From Campylobacterota bacterium (lineage in GTDB: Bacteria; Campylobacterota; Campylobacteria; Campylobacterales; Sulfurovaceae), in NCBI GenBank assembly GCA_030595845.1, contig JAUVCL010000110.1:1-6417 (forward strand): DNA of 6,417 nt, written 5' to 3'. This document shows, in pieces, positions 1-5,814 of the stretch (positions are counted from its first letter, which is position 1; the number at the start of each line of letters is the position of its first letter). Below the pieces are notes generated by a model that did not search any database, had not been told where the DNA came from, and saw only the letters and a list, made by a program, of their open reading frames with translations. The position numbers and the translations under genes are program-made.

Positions 1-79
1 AAGTTGTAATAAAAGTTGTAAAGTTAAGCAAAGAGAGAGTACCTTAATACTCAAATAAATTTTACCCAAAGGGAATAAT
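1..79 (+). promoter_or_regulatory. Upstream region of the SCP2-like gene with short repeats
   Basis: This A+T-rich leader precedes the first gene. The nonamer AAGTTGTAA occurs twice as a direct repeat at 1-9 and 13-21 (12-nt period), followed by a related AAGTTAA at 21-27. GAGTA at 37-41 and TACTC at 48-52 form a short inverted repeat with a 6-nt spacer. TTGTAA could serve as a -35 element and TTAATACT (44-51) as a poor -10, but no pair has standard spacing. The Shine-Dalgarno sequence AAAGGGA (68-74) sits 5 nt before the ATG at 80. A promoter probably lies here or just upstream of the window, but I cannot fix it. The direct repeats could be an operator or chance in A+T-rich DNA. Confidence 0.3.
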
Positions 80-475
80 ATGGCACAAATTTTTACAGAC
101 GAATGGATAAACGCACTTAAAGACGCATGGAACGAAGATCCCGAGGTTTCAGGCAAATTAGCAGAGATCAACTTTAATTCTGTGATCACTTGTGGATTTA
201 AAGATGATGATAAACCATTGTGTGTGTTTGTAGTAGAAAACGGCAAGGCAGTTTCTGCAGGACTTTACAATGGAGAGACAGCAGACTGGGACATGAGAGC
301 AACTCCAGAAAATTGGGATAAATGGATCAAAAAACCACTTACGATGACAAGCATGGGAATGGCATTTGCTACAGGAAAATTGAAATTTGTTGAAGGTGAT
401 TTTAAAGCAATGATCAAAAATCCGTCAATGGCAGTACCTTTTGTAAAAAGTTTTGGACTGATGGCTAAAATATAG
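80..475 (+). CDS. SCP2 sterol-binding-domain family protein
   Basis: This 131-residue protein resembles a single stand-alone SCP2 domain, a small alpha/beta fold that binds lipids or other hydrophobic ligands. Visible family features are an N-terminal amphipathic helix (about 1-30), a beta-sheet core (about 31-75) leading into GLYNGETADWDMRAT (61-75), which fits the usual 'ADVTLRG' strand, a helix with the ENWDKWI segment (77-83), and the stretch MAFATGKLKFVEGDFKAMIK (94-113), which matches the conserved 'GKLKIEGD' end of SCP2 domains. There is no signal peptide or membrane segment, so it should be cytoplasmic. The start is supported by AAAGGGA 5 nt upstream. The ligand and role of bacterial single-domain SCP2 proteins are not known to me; lipid handling is only inferred from the fold. 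It stands alone, separated from the next gene by a 416-nt gap. Confidence 0.75.
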   Translation: MAQIFTDEWINALKDAWNEDPEVSGKLAEINFNSVITCGFKDDDKPLCVFVVENGKAVSAGLYNGETADWDMRATPENWDKWIKKPLTMTSMGMAFATGKLKFVEGDFKAMIKNPSMAVPFVKSFGLMAKI

Positions 476-488
476 TCTCACCAAACAT

Positions 489-521
489 ATGGGCACCTCT
501 AATAATCCTATATACTCATAA
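489..521 (+). repeat. Left 33-nt terminal inverted repeat
   Basis: It starts 13 nt after the stop codon of the SCP2-like gene. It is complementary to 726-758 with one exception, a T here facing a G there. In an RNA copied from the + strand that exception is a G-U pair, so the + strand transcript could form an unbroken 33-bp helix, whereas the - strand transcript would have an A-C mismatch. Confidence 0.9.
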
Positions 522-688
522 CATCACTAGCTTTTGGCTAGGCTAGGCACTCTTTTGAAGTCCTAGCCTTAGCTACGTCAAAAAAGAGTAACAACGCATA
601 GGCGAAAGCTAGTGATGCCCGAAGGGTGAGCTTTGCAAACGTAACCTTTCACAAGATACTTACTTCGTCTTAGCTATGGCTAGGACTT
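522..688 (+). other. Nested, mutually exclusive inverted repeats inside the 270-bp element
   Basis: Directly inside the left arm, 522-534 (CATCACTAGCTTT) is perfectly complementary to 605-617. Positions 558-575 (AAGTCCTAGCCTTAGCTA) are complementary to 671-688 at 17 of 18 positions. GGCTAGG, present twice in overlap at 536-542 and 541-547, can pair with CCTAGCC at 562-568, and CCCGAAGGG at 618-626 is a minimal hairpin. The 522-534/605-617 stem encloses only one side of the 558-575/671-688 stem, so the two would form a pseudoknot or act as alternatives. TTTGCAAA occurs at 632-639 and 713-720. This looks like selected structure or the remains of repeated insertion; the function is unknown. Confidence 0.6.
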
Positions 689-725
689 GAAAGCCTCTTG
701 CAAAATCTTACATTTGCAAATCCCA

Positions 726-758
726 TTATGAGTGTATAGGATTATTAGAGGTGCCCAT
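726..758 (+). repeat. Right 33-nt terminal inverted repeat
   Basis: This is the partner of 489-521 (32 of 33 positions complementary). It reads TTATGAGTGTATAGG and continues to AGAGGTGCCCAT at its outer end. It is followed by GTATACGGGG, which leads straight into the terminator-like hairpin. No other copy of this arm lies in the window. Confidence 0.9.
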
Positions 759-764
759 GTATAC

Positions 765-790
765 GGGGCAGATAACACATCTGTCCTTTC
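765..790 (+). terminator. Weak terminator-like hairpin
   Basis: GGGGCAGAT (765-773), loop AACAC, and ATCTGTCCT (779-787) form a 9-bp stem that includes two G-U pairs, followed by TTTCC. The uridine tract is short, so intrinsic termination would be inefficient. It is the only such hairpin downstream of the SCP2-like gene. If the 270-bp element is taken out, it would begin about 21 nt after that gene's stop codon, the usual place for a terminator. The core CAGAT-N5-ATCTG could instead be a protein-binding site. Confidence 0.35.
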
Positions 791-840
791 CAAAATCCTT
801 CCCAAAAAGCACTCTCATCATTTTCTAAACTCATCTTAGA

Positions 841-846
841 TATAAT
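841..846 (+). promoter_or_regulatory. Probable sigma-70 -10 box for the biosynthetic operon
   Basis: TATAAT, in the context TTAGATATAATCC, is a perfect -10 hexamer. No good -35 is present (the best-spaced candidate is TCATTT at 818-823). Weak or absent -35 elements are usual for vegetative promoters in Campylobacter and relatives, where upstream T-rich DNA substitutes. Transcription would begin near 853, giving a leader of about 40 nt before the ATG at 892. This promoter could drive the whole run 892-5800. Confidence 0.55.
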
Positions 847-881
847 CCACGTAATTATGCCGTCTTCATGATGGCGATCAT

Positions 882-886
882 GAGGA
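882..886 (+). promoter_or_regulatory. Shine-Dalgarno site that decides the aminotransferase start
   Basis: GAGGA lies 5 nt before the ATG at 892. The in-frame ATGs at 868, 871 and 880 have no recognisable ribosome-binding sequence upstream. Translation from 892 gives MLLFTPGPTPVPE, the usual beginning of the family, so the longer reading from 868 adds eight residues that are probably not translated. Confidence 0.7.
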
Positions 887-891
887 ACAAT

Positions 892-2013
892 ATGCTACTT
901 TTTACACCCGGCCCTACACCTGTACCAGAGTCTGTACGTTTGGCAATGGCTACTCCGACACTACACCATAGAACCCCAGAGTTTGAAGAGATTTTTAAAG
1001 AGACAAGAGAAGAGCTTTTTAAACTTTTTCATACTGATGAGGTCATAATGTTGGCATCATCAGGTACGGGAGCGATGGAGGCTGCAGTCACGAACCTTTG
1101 TCATGATACTTTGCTCTCTGTCAATGCAGGGAAGTTTGGTGAACGTTTTGGGAAAATAGCCGTAGCCACAGGGCTTCAAAATGTCGAGATCAAACATGAG
1201 TGGAATAGGCCTGCAACAGTAGAAGAGGTAGTTGCAGCAATTAAGGCCAACCCCTCAGTAGATGCAGTAGCAATCCAAATATCGGAGTCTGCGGGTGGGT
1301 TACGTCATCCCGTTGAAGAGATAGCAGCGGCAGTGAAAGCGATCAATCCAAGCATTATGATCATTGCTGACGGGATCACGGCTGTGGGTGTAGAGCCAAT
1401 AGATGTGACCAATATCGACTGTTTGATAGCAGGTAGTCAAAAAGCATTGATGTTACCACCCGGTTTGGCGATACTTGGGCTTAGTAATGCAGCCATAGAA
1501 AAAACAGGGGAGGGTAAAGGCTACTACCTTAACCTTGCCTCGGAAATTAAAAAACAAAAACAAAATACAACAGCCTATACTGCAGCGACTACCTTGATCA
1601 TAGGATTGCGTGCAGTACTTCAAGAGATAGAATCCCAAGGTGGTATCGATAAACTTTATGTAGATACAGCCCTAAGAGCAGAAGCGACAGGCAAAGCACT
1701 GCAATCTTTAGGATTACACATTTATCCCGCGTCACCTGCACCGTCAATGATAACCATCGATGATGAAAATGCCAAAGAGATACGTGACCTGCTTAAAACA
1801 GAATTTTCTGTGAATGTCGCAGGTGGGCAGGACCATTTAAAGGGTAAGATCTTTCGTATCAATCAGATGGGGCTCATTGCGCCTTACGAGATGGTAGCGG
1901 CAGTAAATGCTGTAGAGTTGGCTTTAGCTAAATTAGGACGTAGAGCTTTTGATGGTACAGCATCTCGCGTTTTTAATGAAACATATTTTAAATCTATATT
2001 AGGAACAAACTAA
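892..2013 (+). CDS. Class V aminotransferase (alanine/serine-glyoxylate aminotransferase family)
   Basis: This is a PLP-dependent transaminase of fold type I, the group that includes serine-pyruvate, alanine-glyoxylate and related aminotransferases. Counting from ATG 892 (373 residues), the N-terminal TPGPTPVP (4-11 region) contacts substrate in the family, SGTGAME (57-63) holds the PLP phosphate, Asp160 in IIADGIT should pair with the pyridine nitrogen, Lys184 in GSQKALMLPPG is the Schiff-base lysine, and Arg322 in FRINQMG should bind the substrate carboxylate. Animal and plant members usually have RIGHMG at the last site, so NQ for GH may reflect a different substrate preference. The length is normal. 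It is the first gene of the operon and its stop overlaps the next start by 1 nt (TAATG). The amino donor and acceptor cannot be assigned; the neighbours suggest amino-acid metabolism only loosely. Confidence 0.88.
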   Translation: MLLFTPGPTPVPESVRLAMATPTLHHRTPEFEEIFKETREELFKLFHTDEVIMLASSGTGAMEAAVTNLCHDTLLSVNAGKFGERFGKIAVATGLQNVEIKHEWNRPATVEEVVAAIKANPSVDAVAIQISESAGGLRHPVEEIAAAVKAINPSIMIIADGITAVGVEPIDVTNIDCLIAGSQKALMLPPGLAILGLSNAAIEKTGEGKGYYLNLASEIKKQKQNTTAYTAATTLIIGLRAVLQEIESQGGIDKLYVDTALRAEATGKALQSLGLHIYPASPAPSMITIDDENAKEIRDLLKTEFSVNVAGGQDHLKGKIFRINQMGLIAPYEMVAAVNAVELALAKLGRRAFDGTASRVFNETYFKSILGTN

Positions 2014-2864
2014 TGGTGTATGAACACGAAATCCCTTCCGGGTCAAAACTTTACTTTGGCGAATCAGCGAAGATAAAAAGAGAGATTGAATTTGTCTCTG
2101 CAGAACTCTTGGACAATTTAGGGTTCTCGGAGATAGTGACACCCATTTTTTCATACCACCAGCATGAAAGTTTTGATGATAAAAAGCCTTTGCTTAAACT
2201 CAATGATGAAGAGAACCATGAAGTGACACTACGGGCAGACTCCACAGCAGATGTGGTACGTTTCGTTACAAAAAGACTGGGGCGTTCAACGGAGTCCAAG
2301 AAATGGTTTTATATCCAGCCCACAGTGACATTCCCAACTAAAGAGCAGTATCAGATAGGTGCTGAGGTGATAGATGGGAGTTTTGAAGAGTGTGCAAGAA
2401 CAACCATTATGCTGCTCGCTGAGATGGATGCAAAACCTGTGATGCAGATAGCAAACATTCGCATACCCCATTTACTAAATGAAAACTATGGTGTTTCACT
2501 GGATGTGCTAAAATCGATGCATGTTGAACAGATCATGGGTGCAGATCTGCCATGGATCGAGCAACTGGTAAGAATAACAGCCATTTCAGATTTAGATGAT
2601 CTGTCTGCATTCCCCAGTGATATCAAAGCAGAACTTGAAAAGATCAAAGATGCAAGTAAAAGTGTGACGTATGATAACATGGTTATTTCTCCACTGTTTT
2701 ATGCAAAGATGAGATATTATGATTCTTTAACATTTAGAATGTTTGAAGGTAATAGTCTTTTAGCTATGGGTGGTATCTATACCGTCGATGGCGTAGAAGC
2801 GGCAGGATTTGCACTTTATACAGATGAGTGTATTAGTAACAAAATGAATAGTAAGGTGAAGTAG
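2013..2864 (+). CDS. hisZ: HisZ-like ATP phosphoribosyltransferase regulatory subunit
   Basis: This is a paralogue of the histidyl-tRNA synthetase catalytic core. In the HisZ family such proteins bind short-form HisG and are required for, and regulate, the first step of histidine synthesis (ATP + PRPP to phosphoribosyl-ATP). Recognisable segments are LRADSTADVVRF (73-84, like LRPEGTA of HisRS), the motif-2 region FYIQPTVTFPTKEQYQIGAEVI (99-120), YYDSLTFRMF (235-244, like DYYTRTVFE) and GGIY (253-256, like GGRYD). The motif-2 arginine that contacts ATP in true synthetases is absent, and there is no C-terminal anticodon-binding domain, which fits a non-catalytic regulator. At 283 residues it is shorter than most HisZ proteins (roughly 320-390 from memory). 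AGGA (2001-2004) lies 8 nt before the start. hisG is not in the window, so the role is inferred from homology. Confidence 0.75.
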   Translation: MVYEHEIPSGSKLYFGESAKIKREIEFVSAELLDNLGFSEIVTPIFSYHQHESFDDKKPLLKLNDEENHEVTLRADSTADVVRFVTKRLGRSTESKKWFYIQPTVTFPTKEQYQIGAEVIDGSFEECARTTIMLLAEMDAKPVMQIANIRIPHLLNENYGVSLDVLKSMHVEQIMGADLPWIEQLVRITAISDLDDLSAFPSDIKAELEKIKDASKSVTYDNMVISPLFYAKMRYYDSLTFRMFEGNSLLAMGGIYTVDGVEAAGFALYTDECISNKMNSKVK

Positions 2865-4115
2865 ATGAGTAAAGCAGATTTAATTGTAGGTCTCCAATGG
2901 GGAGATGAAGGTAAAGGGAAGATCGTTGACCATATGGCACAAACGCATGACTATGTATGTCGTTTTGCAGGCGGTCATAATGCAGGACATACTATTGTAA
3001 TTGATGGTAAAAAGTATGCACTTCACCTTATCCCTTCTGGTGTATTGAATCCTACGGCAAAAAACATTGTAGGAAACGGTGTGGTGCTTTCGCCAAAAGA
3101 TTTCATTAAAGAAATGGTACAGTTTGACAACTTGGATGGCAGACTTTTTCTTTCAGACAAAGCCCATGTGCTTTTGCCTTACCATGCACTCATTGATCAG
3201 GCCAAAGAACGTCTAAAGGGCGATAAGGCCATTGGTACAACAGGTAAGGGGATCGGGCCTGCTTATGGTGATAAGATTGCTAGAGTTGGACATAGACTTG
3301 GTGAATTACTTAACCCTGAAAAATTGACGGCTAAGATCGTAGCATACTTTGAAATGAACAAACCTGTTTTTGATGCTATGGGTGTTGATGCACCTGTAGA
3401 ATCTGAGCTTTTAGCTGAACTTCAAGGGTACAAAGATGTACTTGGAAAGCATATTACCGATACAACACAGTTGATGTGGAAGATCATGGATGAGGACAAG
3501 AAGATACTTTTAGAGGGTGCACAAGGAACGATGCTTGACATTGACCACGGTACCTACCCTTATGTGACTTCTTCAACAACAGTCTCTGCAGGGGCATGTT
3601 CAGGTCTTGGTATCAATCCAAAAGATATTGGTAAAGTAACGGGTATTGCTAAAGCTTACTGTACGAGAGTAGGGAATGGACCTTTTCCAAGTGAAGACTT
3701 TGGGGCAGAGGGTGATTTGTTGCGTAAGAATGGACATGAATTTGGAACGACAACTGGACGACCTAGAAGATGTGGTTGGTTCGATGCTGTGGCGATGCGT
3801 CACGCGGTACGTGTCAACGGTGTAGACCAAGTATCACTTATGAAACTGGATGTGCTTGATGGGTTCGATGAAGTCAAAGTCTGTGTTGCGTATGAAGTAG
3901 ATGGGAAAGAGATCAACTATGTGCCTTATGAACTTGAAGATGCAACACCCATTTATAAATCTTTCCCAGGTTGGGATAAGACGGAAGGTGTAAGAGAGTT
4001 TGATGCATTGCCAGATACTGCAAAGTCATACATCAAGGCACTTGAAGAGATGATAGGGACAAAGATGGGGATCATCTCCACAAGTCCAGAACGTGAAGAT
4101 ACAATAATACGATAA
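2865..4115 (+). CDS. purA: Adenylosuccinate synthetase
   Basis: The enzyme joins IMP and aspartate using GTP to form adenylosuccinate, the first committed step to AMP, in the cytoplasm. All hallmark motifs are intact: QWGDEGKGK (11-19) with catalytic Asp14, GGHNAGHT (36-43) with catalytic His42, GTTGKGIGP (124-132) for IMP binding, LLEGAQGTMLD (about 215-225), the aspartate-binding loop with GTTTGRPRR (294-302), and KLDVLDGFD (327-335) for the guanine base. At 416 residues it is of ordinary bacterial length. The ATG follows the hisZ-like stop codon with no gap (TAGATG), and AAGG at 2853-2856 lies 8 nt upstream inside the previous gene, so the two are probably translationally coupled. The identification is secure. 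Confidence 0.98.
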   Translation: MSKADLIVGLQWGDEGKGKIVDHMAQTHDYVCRFAGGHNAGHTIVIDGKKYALHLIPSGVLNPTAKNIVGNGVVLSPKDFIKEMVQFDNLDGRLFLSDKAHVLLPYHALIDQAKERLKGDKAIGTTGKGIGPAYGDKIARVGHRLGELLNPEKLTAKIVAYFEMNKPVFDAMGVDAPVESELLAELQGYKDVLGKHITDTTQLMWKIMDEDKKILLEGAQGTMLDIDHGTYPYVTSSTTVSAGACSGLGINPKDIGKVTGIAKAYCTRVGNGPFPSEDFGAEGDLLRKNGHEFGTTTGRPRRCGWFDAVAMRHAVRVNGVDQVSLMKLDVLDGFDEVKVCVAYEVDGKEINYVPYELEDATPIYKSFPGWDKTEGVREFDALPDTAKSYIKALEEMIGTKMGIISTSPEREDTIIR

Positions 4116-4130
4116 TAAAAGGATGCAAGA

Positions 4131-4682
4131 ATGAGATTAAAACCACAACAAACAGGATATGTCGCTACCAAAATCGGGATAGATTTAGCCAATGCACCTT
4201 TTATCACTATGCCCAAAGGTAGAGAGGCTGTTGTTGAAGCATGTAAAGTGATCATAGATGAAAATCTTGCAAAAGAACATGCGCTTGATGAAAAAGTCAA
4301 AAAGATTCTAGATGAGAATTATGATGAAATAGAGTTCCAGCATGCAGATGAGAGACAACTTTTTTTCATGATAAAAAAGAAGATGGCCGCTGAAGCGGGT
4401 GTAATCATGAACTATGATGACCGTTATAATGACTTGGCACACCTCATTTTGGATGAATTGTATGAAAATTATCTTGCAGAATATACAGTGAATGAAAATC
4501 AGGTGAAAAATGTCATCTTTAAAGCATTTAAAGCCTTTGCAGATGCCTATGATGAGATAGATGACATTGTCTATGATAAAATTAGAGGCATGGAAAAAGA
4601 AGTGATCCCTGGTTCTCAGGATTATGAACTGCTCTATGAAAGATTTTATCAGGAAGAACTTTCCAAGAGAGGTATGCTCTAA
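4131..4682 (+). CDS. DUF507 family protein with two tandem DUF507-like halves
   Basis: This is a 183-residue, acidic, mostly helical protein of unknown function with no signal peptide or membrane segment. The second half (about 91-183) fits the DUF507 pattern well: DLAHLILDEL (101-110), DEIDDIVYDKIRGM (141-154), then IPGSQDYELLYERFYQEELSKRG (159-181), which mirrors the family's 'PEGSREWEVLYRKYYEEELRKRG' ending. The first half (1-90) can be laid over the same plan: KIGIDL, a helix ending in LAKEHALDEKVKKIL (46-60), and DERQLFFMIKKKMAAEAG (73-90) in place of the C-terminal signature, but without the PGS motif. The gene starts 15 nt after purA with AAAAGGA 7 nt before the ATG, and its stop overlaps the carA start by 1 nt. 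The DUF507-carA pairing recurs in Campylobacter, which suggests a conserved but undefined link. Confidence 0.85.
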   Translation: MRLKPQQTGYVATKIGIDLANAPFITMPKGREAVVEACKVIIDENLAKEHALDEKVKKILDENYDEIEFQHADERQLFFMIKKKMAAEAGVIMNYDDRYNDLAHLILDELYENYLAEYTVNENQVKNVIFKAFKAFADAYDEIDDIVYDKIRGMEKEVIPGSQDYELLYERFYQEELSKRGML

Positions 4683-5800
4683 TGCAAAGAGTATCACTCT
4701 ATTTTGAAAATGGATTGCTGCTTGAAGCAAAAAGTTTTGGTGCAGAGGGTACTACTGTAGGAGAGATCGTTTTTAACACCTCTCTTACAGGATATCAGGA
4801 GATCGTGACCGATCCTTCGTATGCAGGTCAATTTGTGACATTTACCATGCCTGAGATAGGAAACGTAGGATGTAACACACAAGACATGGAAAGCAAGGGT
4901 GCGCATTGTAAAGGTATCATTGTTCGTTCTTATCAGGACCGTCCTTCTAATTTTAGATGTGAAGAGACCCTTGCTGCATTGCTAGTTAAAAATAATGTGA
5001 TGGGTATTACAGAGATAGATACACGTTTTATTACAAAAATGTTAAGAGAAGAGGGTGCCATGATGATGGTAGCTTCAAGTGAGATACATGACAAAGATGC
5101 ACTTAAAAAAGTGTTGGAGACTTCTCCTCGTATTGAAGAAGTAAACTATATTGAAGAAGTGAGTACAAAAGAGTCTTATGTGCATAATGAAGCACGTTAC
5201 AGTACAGACACGTTCACCTATGAAACACCTAACACAACAAAGAAGATCATAGCGCTTGATTTTGGTATCAAAAGAAATATTTTAAATGAATTGACACATG
5301 CGGGCATGGAAGTGACTGTTGTGCCAAATTCTATGTCTGCTGAAGATATCATCTCTAAGATAGATGCCAAAGAAATCGATGGTGTTTTTCTTTCAAATGG
5401 TCCTGGTGATCCGCTTATCTTAAAAGAGGAACAAGAAAAGATCAAAAAGCTTATTGCACGCAAGGTACCACTTTTTGGTATTTGTCTTGGACATCAACTG
5501 CTTTCTATTGCACATGGCTATGACACATACAAACTTCAGTTTGGTCATCATGGGGGAAACCACCCCGTCATGAATGCAGAGACAAGTACAGTAGAGATCA
5601 CAGCACAGAACCACAACTATAATGTCCCTGATAACATTACAGAAGTTGCGACAGTAACACACACCAATTTATTTGACAATACTATTGAAGGACTGAAGTA
5701 CAATGACTCTCCGACAATGTCAGTACAGCATCACCCGGAAGCCAGTCCAGGGCCACATGAGTCTGCATACATCTTTAGTGAATTTGCCAAGATGTTATAA
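4682..5800 (+). CDS. carA: Carbamoyl-phosphate synthase, small (glutaminase) subunit
   Basis: CarA hydrolyses glutamine and channels ammonia to CarB, which makes carbamoyl phosphate for pyrimidines and arginine. The N-terminal CarA domain is clear in FNTSLTGYQEIVTDPSYAGQ (31-50) and GNVGCN (60-65). The class I glutamine amidotransferase domain (about 188-372) has SNGPGDP (238-244), the nucleophile Cys268 in GICLGHQL, QFGHHGGNHPV (286-296), and the His351/Glu353 pair in QHHPEASPGP (349-358), so the catalytic triad is complete. The length of 372 is typical. The start uses AAGAGAGG (4665-4672), 9 nt upstream, inside the preceding gene. carB is not in the window, and the next gene is ddl, so the large subunit must be encoded elsewhere. 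The identification is secure. Confidence 0.98.
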   Translation: MQRVSLYFENGLLLEAKSFGAEGTTVGEIVFNTSLTGYQEIVTDPSYAGQFVTFTMPEIGNVGCNTQDMESKGAHCKGIIVRSYQDRPSNFRCEETLAALLVKNNVMGITEIDTRFITKMLREEGAMMMVASSEIHDKDALKKVLETSPRIEEVNYIEEVSTKESYVHNEARYSTDTFTYETPNTTKKIIALDFGIKRNILNELTHAGMEVTVVPNSMSAEDIISKIDAKEIDGVFLSNGPGDPLILKEEQEKIKKLIARKVPLFGICLGHQLLSIAHGYDTYKLQFGHHGGNHPVMNAETSTVEITAQNHNYNVPDNITEVATVTHTNLFDNTIEGLKYNDSPTMSVQHHPEASPGPHESAYIFSEFAKML

Positions 5801-5801
5801 T
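5793..5801 (+). promoter_or_regulatory. Extended -10 promoter overlapping the carA stop codon
   Basis: TGTTATAAT is a perfect TGn-TATAAT extended -10 element, and its last bases contain the carA stop codon (5798-5800). A -35 is poor (TTTAGT at 5774-5779 is the nearest candidate), but extended -10 promoters do not need one. Transcription would start near 5808 and give ddl a leader of about 143 nt that includes both downstream hairpins. Chance occurrence in A+T-rich DNA is possible. Confidence 0.45.
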
Positions 5802-5814
5802 CGTATTAAATAAT

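Larger units (their letters stand above)
489..758. mobile_element. MITE-like or dispersed structured element, 270 bp, non-coding
   Basis: The segment is bounded by inverted repeats of 33 nt (489-521 against 726-758) that match at 32 of 33 positions. The ends read ATGGGCACCTCTAATAATCC inward from the left, with the complement on the right. The interior carries no credible gene on either strand. Long terminal inverted repeats, small size, lack of coding capacity and an intergenic position are the hallmarks of a miniature inverted-repeat transposable element. An untransposed structured repeat or a non-coding RNA remain alternatives. No clear target-site duplication is visible: the flanks are ...CCAAACAT and GTATACGG..., and an AT that touches both ends is self-complementary and so uninformative. 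A parent transposase is not in the window. Confidence 0.55.

Noticed and set aside
489..758. CRISPR array or toxin-antitoxin RNA
   Set aside because: There are no regularly spaced direct repeats with unique spacers. The repeats are two inverted arms plus internal inverted repeats, and no cas, toxin or antitoxin gene is nearby.
868..891. Eight-residue N-terminal extension of the aminotransferase from ATG 868
   Set aside because: There is no Shine-Dalgarno sequence before 868 and the probable transcription start is only about 15 nt upstream, while GAGGA is well placed for ATG 892, where family similarity begins.
2013..2864. Histidyl-tRNA synthetase (hisS)
   Set aside because: It is too short, lacks the motif-2 arginine and the C-terminal anticodon-binding domain, and departs from the RGLDYY histidine-binding motif.
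3953..4300. 115-codon open frame on the - strand across the purA end and the DUF507 start
   Set aside because: It overlaps secure coding sequence on the other strand, spans a gene junction and shows no recognisable domain.
4308..4730. 140-codon open frame on the - strand opposite the DUF507 gene and the carA start
   Set aside because: It lies antisense to two well-supported genes, and its translation is rich in Phe, Ile and His in the way expected of the complement of an A+T-rich acidic helical gene. No family resemblance.
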